From NCBI RefSeq assembly GCF_900142935.1, contig NZ_FSRS01000001.1, positions 2,826,001 to 2,890,000 of the forward strand: 64,000 nt of DNA, written 5' to 3'. Below, piece after piece: positions 27,792 through 35,254 of the stretch. The notes under the pieces are model-generated. The model was not told the DNA's origin. It searched no databases and saw nothing but the letters and a program-made list of their open reading frames with translations. The number at the start of each line of letters is the position of its first letter. Position 1 is the stretch's first letter. A program made the translations under genes and the position numbers. The DNA comes from Rhodovulum sp. ES.010 (GTDB lineage: Bacteria; Pseudomonadota; Alphaproteobacteria; Rhodobacterales; Rhodobacteraceae).

Positions 27792-29093
27792 ATGTCTCAC
27801 ACAGAGGAACTTAAGAACCGCCGCGACACTGCCGTCGCAAATGGGGTGTCCACGCGCGGCATCTATGCCGCCAAGGCAATGAACGCAGAGCTTTGGGATG
27901 TTGATGGCAAGCGGTTCATCGATTTCGCCGCCGGTATCGCCGTGAACAACACCGGCCACCGTCATCCTAAACTGATGGCCGCCGTGGCCGCCCAAGCCGA
28001 GCTTTTTGCCCACACGTGCTTTCACGTTGCGCCGTACGAGGGCTATGTGAAGCTGGCCGAGCGGTTGAACTCCTCGACGCCCGGCGCGTTCGAGAAGAAA
28101 ACGATGCTGGTGACAACCGGGGCCGAAGCCGTAGAGAACGCGGCCAAGATGGCGCGTGCTTATACCGGCCGGTCCGGTGTCATCGCGTTTTCCGGCGCGT
28201 TTCATGGCCGAACGCTGATGGGCATGGCGCTTTGCGGCAAGGTTACGCCCTACAAAAAAGCCTTTGGTACCATGCCTTCGGAGGTCTACCACGCAGCCTT
28301 CCCGAATACTTATCACGGTGTCACATCCGATATAAGCCTTGCCTGCCTTGATGAGTTGTTCCGCTCAACAATCGACCCTCAGCGAGTGGCCGCGATTATC
28401 ATCGAGCCGGTACAGGGCGAAGGCGGGTTCAATACCGCACCTGCAGAGTTTCTGCGCGGTCTGCGCGCGATCTGCGATACGTATGGCATCGTTCTGATCG
28501 CGGACGAGGTTCAGGCAGGTATGGCGCGTACCGGCAAGTTGTTTGCGATGGAGCACGCGGGCGTTGCCGCAGATTTGGTAACGATGGCCAAGGGTTTGGC
28601 CGGAGGCTTCCCCCTGTCCGCCGTGACAGGCCGGGCCGAGATCGTCGACGCCGCTCCGGCCGGTGGGATCGGGGGCACATATGCAGGCAACCCGCTGGCC
28701 GTTGCCGCCGCGAATGCCGTGCTAGATGTCATCGAGGAAGAGAAGCTGTGCGCCCGGGCCGAAGAGATCGGTGCCCGCATCTCCCAGCGCCTGAAAACCC
28801 TGTCAGAGCGGCAAGGCATGGAGTCCATCGGCGATGTCCGGGGCCTGGGGGCGATGATCGCGTTCGAGCTTGTAAGCGACCGCTCGTCGCGGACCCCGGA
28901 CGCGACTCTGACGCAGGCGATCGTGACAGAAGCCGAAGGGCGCGGGCTTATCATCCTGCCATGCGGCACCTACGGCAACGTTGTGCGCCTGCTGCCCCCA
29001 CTGACAACACCCATGGAACAGGTGGATGAGGCGCTCGACATTATCGAAGCGTCCATCGAGGCAGCCATCAACAAGATGGCTCAGGCCGCCTGA
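27792..29093 (+). CDS. Omega-amino acid aminotransferase (4-aminobutyrate/5-aminovalerate type)
   Basis: Class III PLP enzyme of the GabT/DavT group, 433 aa. Signatures: FIDFAAGIAVNNTGHRHPK, TGAEAVENAAKMARAYTGR, SGAFHGRT, IIIEPVQGEGGFN, LIADEVQAGMARTG and MAKGLAGGFPLSAVTG (PLP Lys). It transfers the terminal amino group to 2-oxoglutarate, producing a semialdehyde. GabT and DavT cannot be separated by eye; the neighbouring glutaryl-CoA dehydrogenase makes 5-aminovalerate (product glutarate semialdehyde) more likely than GABA. GAGG lies just before ATG 27792. First gene of a tightly spaced six-gene operon. Confidence 0.85.
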   Translation: MSHTEELKNRRDTAVANGVSTRGIYAAKAMNAELWDVDGKRFIDFAAGIAVNNTGHRHPKLMAAVAAQAELFAHTCFHVAPYEGYVKLAERLNSSTPGAFEKKTMLVTTGAEAVENAAKMARAYTGRSGVIAFSGAFHGRTLMGMALCGKVTPYKKAFGTMPSEVYHAAFPNTYHGVTSDISLACLDELFRSTIDPQRVAAIIIEPVQGEGGFNTAPAEFLRGLRAICDTYGIVLIADEVQAGMARTGKLFAMEHAGVAADLVTMAKGLAGGFPLSAVTGRAEIVDAAPAGGIGGTYAGNPLAVAAANAVLDVIEEEKLCARAEEIGARISQRLKTLSERQGMESIGDVRGLGAMIAFELVSDRSSRTPDATLTQAIVTEAEGRGLIILPCGTYGNVVRLLPPLTTPMEQVDEALDIIEASIEAAINKMAQAA

Positions 29094-29108
29094 GGAAGAG
29101 GACAGGAC

Positions 29109-30323
29109 ATGCCCACACACCTCTCACCGCAAAGCCGGCCGGAACTCGGTCATTTCGCCTGGGATGATGCGTTCCGTCTGGACGAGCAATTGACCGCAGA
29201 CGAACGCATGATCCGCGACGCAGCCCGTGCCTATGCGCAGGAAAAGCTTCAGTCGCGCGCGCTTGCGGCCTTTGAAGCGGAAGAGACCGATCCCGAGATT
29301 TTCCGCGAGATGGGCGAGATGGGGCTGATCGGCGTCACCACCCCGGAAAAGTATGGCGGCGTCGGTGCCGGTTATGTCAGCTACGGACTTGTCTCCCGCG
29401 AGATCGAGCGCGTCGACAGCGGGTACCGTTCGATGATGTCGGTGCAATCTTCCTTGGTGATGTACCCGATCTATGCTTACGGCTCTAACGCGCAACGTCA
29501 GAAGTACCTGCCGAAGCTGGCGAGTGGTCAATGGATAGGCTGCTTCGGATTGACCGAGCCGGATGCGGGCAGCGATCCGGGTGGGATGACGACCGTCGCG
29601 AAGAAAACCGCTGACGGATACGTCCTGTCCGGCACGAAAATGTGGATATCCAATGCGCCGATCGCCGACGTCTTCGTGGTTTGGGCCAAATCCGAGGCGC
29701 ATGGGGGCAAGATTCGGGGGTTTGTCCTTGAAAAGGGCATGAAGGGTCTTTCGGCACCCAAGATCGGCGCCAAACTTTCGCTGCGCGCTTCGATCACTGG
29801 CGAGATTGTCATGGACCGCGTTGAAGTGGGCGAAGATGCGCTTTTGCCGAATGTCGAGGGGCTGAAAGGGCCATTCGGCTGCCTGAACCGCGCCCGCTAC
29901 GGGATTTCCTGGGGCGCCCTCGGAGCGGCGGAATTCTGTTGGCACGCTGCGCGGCAATACGGGATGGACCGCAAACAGTTTGGTAAGCCGCTAGCGCAAA
30001 CGCAATTGTTCCAGAAGAAACTCGCCGACATGCAGACCGAGATCGCTTTAGGCCTGCAAGGCGCATTGCGTGTTGGCCGGTTGATGGAGGAAGGCAACGC
30101 TGCCCCAGAGATGGTTTCCATCGTCAAGCGAAACAATTGTGGGAAGGCCTTGGATATCGCGCGCATGTCTCGCGACATGCATGGCGGTAACGGCATTTCC
30201 AGTGAATTTCATGTAATCCGGCATATGGTCAATCTTGAAACTGTGAACACCTATGAAGGCACGCACGATATTCATGCGCTGATCCTGGGCCGTGCCCAGA
30301 CAGGTCTTCAAGCGTTCTTTTGA
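29109..30323 (+). CDS. gcdH: Glutaryl-CoA dehydrogenase
   Basis: FAD enzyme that oxidises and decarboxylates glutaryl-CoA to crotonyl-CoA and CO2. The 404-residue protein matches the GCDH branch of acyl-CoA dehydrogenases closely. Arg107 in [15 protein letters not shown] is the glutarate-carboxylate-binding Arg and Glu383 in [17 protein letters not shown] is the catalytic base. [13 protein letters not shown] and [20 protein letters not shown] are also typical. The start is 15 bases after the aminotransferase stop with GAGGAAGAGGA upstream. Its presence is the best evidence that the cassette handles C5 dicarboxylate. Confidence 0.93.
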   Translation: MPTHLSPQSRPELGHFAWDDAFRLDEQLTADERMIRDAARAYAQEKLQSRALAAFEAEETDPEIFREMGEMGLIGVTTPEKYGGVGAGYVSYGLVSREIERVDSGYRSMMSVQSSLVMYPIYAYGSNAQRQKYLPKLASGQWIGCFGLTEPDAGSDPGGMTTVAKKTADGYVLSGTKMWISNAPIADVFVVWAKSEAHGGKIRGFVLEKGMKGLSAPKIGAKLSLRASITGEIVMDRVEVGEDALLPNVEGLKGPFGCLNRARYGISWGALGAAEFCWHAARQYGMDRKQFGKPLAQTQLFQKKLADMQTEIALGLQGALRVGRLMEEGNAAPEMVSIVKRNNCGKALDIARMSRDMHGGNGISSEFHVIRHMVNLETVNTYEGTHDIHALILGRAQTGLQAFF

Positions 30324-30372
30324 CCATCGCGACCGAGGACGGTGAGTCGCGCGAAAATTCGGAGTGACTGTG

Positions 30373-31803
30373 ATGAAAAAGAACCTCGTTGCCGGGGAAT
30401 GGATCAGTGCGGCCGATTTCTCGGAAAATCTGAACCCGTCGGACATCTCGGATATCATCGGTCAGTACGCGCGCGGATCGGCAAACGACGTCGATACCGC
30501 GGCCCGCGCGGCCCGCGCGGCGCTACCGGCGTGGATCGCCAAAGGGCCACAAGCCCGGTCCGATCTGCTTGAGGCCGTTGCGAAGACGCTGATGGCCCGC
30601 GCGGACGAGATCGGCACATTGCTGGCGCGCGAAGAAGGGAAAACTCTGGCCGAAGCAAAAGGTGAGACGCTCCGCGCCGCACAGATCTTCCGGTTCTTCG
30701 CTGGAGAGGCTGTGCGAGTCGGCGGCGACGCGCTGCTTTCGGTCCGCCCGGGCGTGTCGGTTGAAGTCATCCGCGAACCGGTGGGCGTGGTCGGAATCAT
30801 CACGCCCTGGAATTTTCCGATCGCAATCCCGGCGTGGAAAATTGCGCCGGCTCTGGCCTACGGCAACACGGTTGTCATGAAGCCGGCCGACCTCGTTCCA
30901 GGCTGCGCACATGTTTTGGCCGAAATCTTGCATGCTTCCGGGTTGCCGCCGGGTGTCTTCAACCTTGTGATGGGGCGCGGATCGGTGGTTGGCGACGCGA
31001 TCGTCACGCATCCCGAGATTGACGCGATCAGTTTCACGGGCTCCGTCCCGGTCGGACGCGCGCTGGCCGTGTCTGCCGCGCAAGGCATGAAGAAAATCCA
31101 GCTGGAGATGGGCGGAAAGAACCCGATGGTGGTTCTGAACGATGCCGATCTGGGCTGTGCGGTTGATGCCTGCATCAACGGTGCGTTCTTCTCGACTGGC
31201 CAGCGCTGCACCGCGTCGTCCCGGCTGATCGTCGAGGATGGCATTCACGATGCTTTCGTGGAACAGCTGGTCGCCCGAATGCAGGCGCTGCGGGTCGGCA
31301 ATCCGCTAGATGCCGCGACGCAAATCGGCCCGGTGGTTTCGGCCTCGCAGTTGCAGGGGAACTTGGCCTATACGAAACTGGCTCGCGATGAAGGCGCGGA
31401 AGTTGTCGGCGGCGAACGGCTGAATGGTGAAACCGAGGGGTATTTCCAGCGCCCGGCAGTCTTCTTGAATGCGACGAATGAAATGCGGTCCAGCCGGGAA
31501 GAGATTTTCGGGCCATGCGCAAGTGTCATTCGCGCCGCGGATTTCGACGAAGCCTTGGCCTTGGCCAATGATACGGAGTTCGGTCTGAGTGCCGGGATTT
31601 GCACCGCAAGCCTGAAGAGCGCGCGGGCCTTTCGCCGACATGCGGCTGCCGGAATGGTCATGGTCAACCTGCCCACCGCCGGAGTCGACTACCACGTGCC
31701 ATTTGGTGGGCGCAAAGGCTCGTCCTATGGGTCTCGTGAACAGGGACGCTACGCCGCCGAGTTCTATACGACCGTCAAAACGGCCTACGAATTCGCGGGG
31801 TGA
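30373..31803 (+). CDS. NAD(P)-dependent semialdehyde dehydrogenase (KGSADH/GabD-like)
   Basis: Aldehyde dehydrogenase, 476 aa. Catalytic Glu is in QLEMGGKNP, catalytic Cys in STGQRCTASS, cofactor loop in ITPWNFPIAIPAWKIAPAL. The C-terminal SSYGSREQGRYAAEFYTTVK is typical of 2-oxoglutarate-semialdehyde dehydrogenases, which also accept succinate and glutarate semialdehydes. In this operon it would oxidise the aminotransferase product, most likely glutarate semialdehyde to glutarate. Start: ATG 30373 has GGAG 8 bases upstream; two GTG codons just before are possible. Confidence 0.85.
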   Translation: MKKNLVAGEWISAADFSENLNPSDISDIIGQYARGSANDVDTAARAARAALPAWIAKGPQARSDLLEAVAKTLMARADEIGTLLAREEGKTLAEAKGETLRAAQIFRFFAGEAVRVGGDALLSVRPGVSVEVIREPVGVVGIITPWNFPIAIPAWKIAPALAYGNTVVMKPADLVPGCAHVLAEILHASGLPPGVFNLVMGRGSVVGDAIVTHPEIDAISFTGSVPVGRALAVSAAQGMKKIQLEMGGKNPMVVLNDADLGCAVDACINGAFFSTGQRCTASSRLIVEDGIHDAFVEQLVARMQALRVGNPLDAATQIGPVVSASQLQGNLAYTKLARDEGAEVVGGERLNGETEGYFQRPAVFLNATNEMRSSREEIFGPCASVIRAADFDEALALANDTEFGLSAGICTASLKSARAFRRHAAAGMVMVNLPTAGVDYHVPFGGRKGSSYGSREQGRYAAEFYTTVKTAYEFAG

Positions 31804-31807
31804 CGAG

Positions 31808-32911
31808 ATGACAGATGCCGCCATCTTGTCGATCAATCCCGGAACCACTACGACCCGCTGCGCTCTCTACGGGTGGTTGGGAACCGCGCTGAAGACCATC
31901 GCCGAAGAAGCGCTCGACCATGACGAAACGGTCATGGCGGGCTTTTCCACTATCGCCTCGCAGCTTGAGTTTCGGCGCCAGCACATCGAGACCTTTCTGA
32001 ACGAGCAGCTTGGCAGACATCGCCTTGTCGCCTGCGCCGGGCGGGGTGGGATGCTGACACCTGTGCCGTCGGGTGTGATTTCCGTCGACGAGGCGCTTGT
32101 CGAGTTTGCGCTGCACACGCCCGTCTATCACCACGCGAGCAACTTGGGCGCGCCTCTGGCTCATGGGATTGCCGCCCGTTATGGCGTCGGGGCCTTTGTG
32201 GTCGATCCGGTCAGCGTCGATGAGCTTGCGCCGGTTGCCCGTGTTTCGGGCTTTGCCGATATTCCTCGGTTCTCTTTTGTGCACGCACTCAACATCCGGG
32301 CCTGCGGACGCCGTCTGGCCCGCGAGATGGACAAGCCCTTCGATCGGTTGCGCGCGGTCGTGGCGCATCTTGGGGCCGGTTTTTCGATTGCCGCCTTGGT
32401 CGATGGGCGGCTTGTGGACAGCTCGAACCGCATGGAGATGTCGCCGTTTACACCCGAACGCGCAGGCGGTCTGCCGCCCTTGCCATTGATCGAGTTGTGT
32501 TATTCGGGGACGTATACGCGTGAAGAGTTGCTGTCCAAGCTGTATGGCAAAGGCGGTGTGTTCGGCCTGTTGGGCACGAAGGACATTCGACGTGTCGAGG
32601 CAATGATAGAGGACGGCGATAGAAAAGCTGCGCTGGTGTATGAGGCGATGCTGTATCAGATCGCCAAAGCCATTGGTGCAATGGCTTCCGTTGCCGATTT
32701 TGACTTGGACGGGGTCATCCTGACGGGCGGTCTTTCCAACAGCGCTCGTGCCACCGCCTATCTGAGGCACAAACTATCCCGCCTAGCGCCGGTGCATGTC
32801 TATCCCGGAAGCGATGAATGCCGGGCACTGGCCGAGGGGGTTGCTCGCGTGCTGGCGGGCACAGAAGCACCTTTGTCCTGGCCAGTCTCCAGCTCGAGGC
32901 AGGTTGCGTGA
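31808..32911 (+). CDS. Butyrate kinase-type acyl kinase
   Basis: ASKHA-fold carboxylate kinase of the acetate/butyrate kinase family, 367 aa. It has the phosphate loop SINPGTTTTRCALY, AHLGAGFSIAALVDG, and the butyrate-kinase signature SPFTPERAGGLPPLPLIELC followed by GGVFGLLGTKD. It forms an acyl phosphate from a carboxylate and ATP, or the reverse. A phosphotransacylase gene overlaps its stop by one base. Such pairs are best known from clostridial butyrate formation; finding one behind glutaryl-CoA dehydrogenase in this setting is unusual. The inferred substrate is glutarate, on context only. Confidence 0.82.
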   Translation: MTDAAILSINPGTTTTRCALYGWLGTALKTIAEEALDHDETVMAGFSTIASQLEFRRQHIETFLNEQLGRHRLVACAGRGGMLTPVPSGVISVDEALVEFALHTPVYHHASNLGAPLAHGIAARYGVGAFVVDPVSVDELAPVARVSGFADIPRFSFVHALNIRACGRRLAREMDKPFDRLRAVVAHLGAGFSIAALVDGRLVDSSNRMEMSPFTPERAGGLPPLPLIELCYSGTYTREELLSKLYGKGGVFGLLGTKDIRRVEAMIEDGDRKAALVYEAMLYQIAKAIGAMASVADFDLDGVILTGGLSNSARATAYLRHKLSRLAPVHVYPGSDECRALAEGVARVLAGTEAPLSWPVSSSRQVA

Positions 32912-33825
32912 TGGGGGTCAGAAGCTTCGACGAACTGCGCGAACGGGCGCTGACCCGTGCACCACTTCGGCTTGTCGTGGCCGGTGGCGAGGGCCCCGAG
33001 ATTGCCGCCGCAGTCATTGCCGCGCTTGAGAACGGGCTTGCCGATCGCGTTCTGGTGGCTGGCGATCCCTCAAAGATGACGCCATTGTATCCCGATCCAT
33101 TGACATCCGCAGTTACCTTTCTGTCCGCGCTGGATGCCGCTGATTGCGCAAGCCATGCTATCGCTGCCATTCATGAGAATCTTGGCGACGTCCTGATGAA
33201 GGGTCATGTCGACAGCACGTCGTATCTTCGGGCGATCATGAACCGCGATCACGGGCTCAGAAGCGGCAGTACATTGTCCAATGTGACGGTTGCCGAAATG
33301 CCGTCGTTGAACCGGCTGATCGCGGCAACGGACAACGGTATCGTCCCGTCCCCGGACCTGGCGCAGAAACGCCGGATCATCCTCAACACCCTGCCGCTGT
33401 TTCGCGGTTTGGGCATTGCCCCGGTTCAGGTGGCCGCGGTCTGTGCGACCGAGAAGGTATCGGATGCGCTGCCTGCGACCCGGGACGCTGAAGCGCTGGC
33501 CCGCGAAAGCAACGATGGCGGCCTGCCCGGCTTCGAGGTCGGCGGCCCAATGGGCTATGACGTCGCCGTCAGCGCACAAGCCGCGCGGATCAAGGAGCTT
33601 GGCGGGGTTCCCGCTGCGGGGCGGGCCGACCTGCTTTTGTTTCCCACGATCGACGCCGCCAACAGCGTGGCAAAGGCATGGAAGTTCCAGGGACAGGCCC
33701 GGACAGGTTCGATTGTCCTAGGCGCGAAGGTTCCGGTTTTGCTGAACTCGCGGTCGGACTCGGTAGAGCGCCGCATCGACGCGCTTCTGCTTGCGGCGGC
33801 GGTGTTGGACGGAGGCCAAGCATGA
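32911..33825 (+). CDS. Phosphate acyltransferase (Ptb-type)
   Basis: PTA/PTB-family enzyme, 304 aa, exchanging acyl phosphate and acyl-CoA. Visible family segments: LGDVLMKGHVDSTSYLRAIM, NDGGLPGFEVGGPMGYDVAVS, ADLLLFPTIDAANSVAKAW and GAKVPVLLNSRSDS. It starts at ATG 32911, sharing one base with the kinase stop (a GTG one codon earlier is possible). Together the two genes can turn a free carboxylate into its CoA ester at the cost of one ATP. The next gene starts within its stop codon (ATGA). Confidence 0.82.
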   Translation: MGVRSFDELRERALTRAPLRLVVAGGEGPEIAAAVIAALENGLADRVLVAGDPSKMTPLYPDPLTSAVTFLSALDAADCASHAIAAIHENLGDVLMKGHVDSTSYLRAIMNRDHGLRSGSTLSNVTVAEMPSLNRLIAATDNGIVPSPDLAQKRRIILNTLPLFRGLGIAPVQVAAVCATEKVSDALPATRDAEALARESNDGGLPGFEVGGPMGYDVAVSAQAARIKELGGVPAAGRADLLLFPTIDAANSVAKAWKFQGQARTGSIVLGAKVPVLLNSRSDSVERRIDALLLAAAVLDGGQA

Positions 33826-34044
33826 ACGTTCAAACAGTCGGCGTCGTCGGGGCTGGCCAGATGGGCAATGGCATCTCGCATGTCTTTGCCCCTTCGGGTT
33901 TCGATGTGATCCTGAGCGACATCTCCGAAGACGCCTTGGCCCGCGCGCGCAAAGATCGAGGCAAACACGGCGCGGCAGGTCGCAAAAGGGCAGATCACCG
34001 AGGACAACCGCGATGATGCCCTGAAACGGTTGGCGCGGTTCGCC
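33822..34044 (+). pseudogene. 3-hydroxyacyl-CoA dehydrogenase, truncated and frameshifted
   Basis: The gene starts with a proper Rossmann motif (VGVVGAGQMGNGISHVFA, then DVILSDISEDALARA), overlapping the phosphotransacylase stop. Near 33950 the frame shifts: the expected continuation ARQVAKGQITEDNRDDALKR is readable one frame over up to ~34044. Similarity then ends abruptly where IS66 sequence begins. About 74 of the usual ~290 residues remain. In the intact cassette it would have oxidised 3-hydroxybutyryl-CoA made from crotonyl-CoA. Confidence 0.85.
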
Positions 34045-34224
34045 GCTGGCATCGGCTCCGGCGAAGAGCCAGTTTTTCCGACCGATCACCACGGGCTTGA
34101 CCTCGTGGCGCTGAGCGACCTGGGCGACCATCGCGCGGTCCACACCGACAGAGGCCACGATTGACAGCTTCTGATCATCACTCCAGCGCCGACGCCGGTC
34201 GACGCCAAGGATCTCGCCTCTCAT
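34039..34224 (-). mobile_element. IS66-family scar: OrfA start fused to a TnpC piece
   Basis: From ATG 34224 the minus strand reads MRGEILGVDRRRRWSDDQKL, then VAQVAQRHEV, the start of an IS66 OrfA-type protein. At about 34095 it passes without a stop into IGRKNWLFAGADASGE, a C-terminal segment of the IS66 DDE transposase. The ~2 kb that normally separate these are gone. The scar abuts the broken dehydrogenase gene and the IS630 copy. Confidence 0.75.
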
Positions 34225-34263
34225 GCAGCATCCGCTAAGACACGTCGCTAGAGCGCGTCGCAT

Positions 34264-34870
34264 TTAATCGGCCTCATAGCCGGCCGCCTTGAAGTAGTTG
34301 TAGCATTCTTGGTCTGAGACGAGGTCGCAGACATGGCCGACGGCCGCCCAAAGTTGATCGTAGGTTCGCGCGGCTGCCTTCCTTATGAGCGACTTCAGCT
34401 TTGAGAACGCCATTTCGATGGGGTTCAGGTCCGGGCTGTAAGGCGGCAAGAACAGGAACCAGGTGCCAATCGCACGCAGGGACGCCGCTGCGGCCGGGGC
34501 CTTATGGCTCGACAGGTTGTCGAGAATGACAACGTCGCCTTTGCGCAGCGTCGGCCCCAGCTGGGTTTCGATGTAGAGGGCGAACATCTCGGCGTTCATC
34601 GCCCCGTCGATGATCCATGGTGCGTCGAGCCGGTCGTGGCGCAGGGCCGCGACGAAGGTCTGGGTGCGCCAATGTCCGAACGGCGCGTGATCGACGAGGC
34701 GCTGCCCGAACGGGGCCCAGCCGGTCGTCTTGGCCATGTTGGTTTTGACCGAGGTCTCGTCCACAAAGGCCAGCCGGTCCAGATGGTTGGCCATGAAGGG
34801 CTGGCGTTTCGCGATCCAGATGCGCCGCAGATCGGCGACATCCTTGCGCTTCTGCTCAAGCGCCTGCAGG
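34264..34870 (-). pseudogene. IS630 transposase DDE domain (ORF B part)
   Basis: The DDE triad region is complete: LAFVDETSVKTNM (first Asp), VVILDNLSSHKAPA (second Asp) and PPYSPDLNPIEMAFSKLK (Glu). An internal ATG at 34794 begins the clean open part, but homology runs upstream in the same frame through KRKDVADLRRIWIAKRQPF, and joining to the first part needs a +1 shift at the A6 run. Either programmed frameshifting or decay explains this. Confidence 0.75.
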
Positions 34871-35177
34871 TCTTTTTTCGTGCGTCAGACCAAGCCCGCG
34901 CAGCACCCGCCAGATCGTGCCGCGATGGACCTCGATGCCATGGGTTTCGGCCAGCTCAACGGCCAATTCATCGAGCGTGATCTCGCCCTTGGCGGCGACG
35001 CGGGCTTCGATCCAGCCGGTCACGCCCGCAAGCTTGCCGTGCCCGAGGAGATCGTTCTCGACAACGGGCCCGAAGGCGCCAAGCAAGGCGCTGTTGGACT
35101 GCTGCAACCATACCGGCTCTCGGGCACCGGCGTAAGCCGGGTCGTGCGCCAACGCCGTTTCTTCTTTGTGCGACCAC
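34264..35177 (-). mobile_element. IS630-family insertion sequence
   Basis: The transposase is spread over two frames on the minus strand. The upstream part (ending at a stop at 34856) carries GEITLDELAVELAETHGIEV and VLRGLGLTHEK. The downstream part (34264-34870) carries the DDE domain. The frames meet at a run of six A's (34873-34878). The extreme N-terminal helix-turn-helix is not recognisable in any frame, so this copy is probably inactive. I could not identify matching terminal inverted repeats; the ends given are approximate. Confidence 0.8.
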
Positions 35178-35254
35178 ATGCCTGGGCTAAGCTGATGCGA
35201 TATTGGTAGGCGTATTGAGTTTCGCATTTTTCCAAGCTTTGTCGCTGTCTGGAT

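Noticed and set aside
30373..31803. Cassette as a hydroxyproline or sugar-acid pathway, because the aldehyde dehydrogenase resembles 2-oxoglutarate-semialdehyde dehydrogenase
   Set aside because: None of the racemase, oxidase or dehydratase genes of those routes is present, whereas the aminotransferase and glutaryl-CoA dehydrogenase point to C5 omega-amino acid breakdown.
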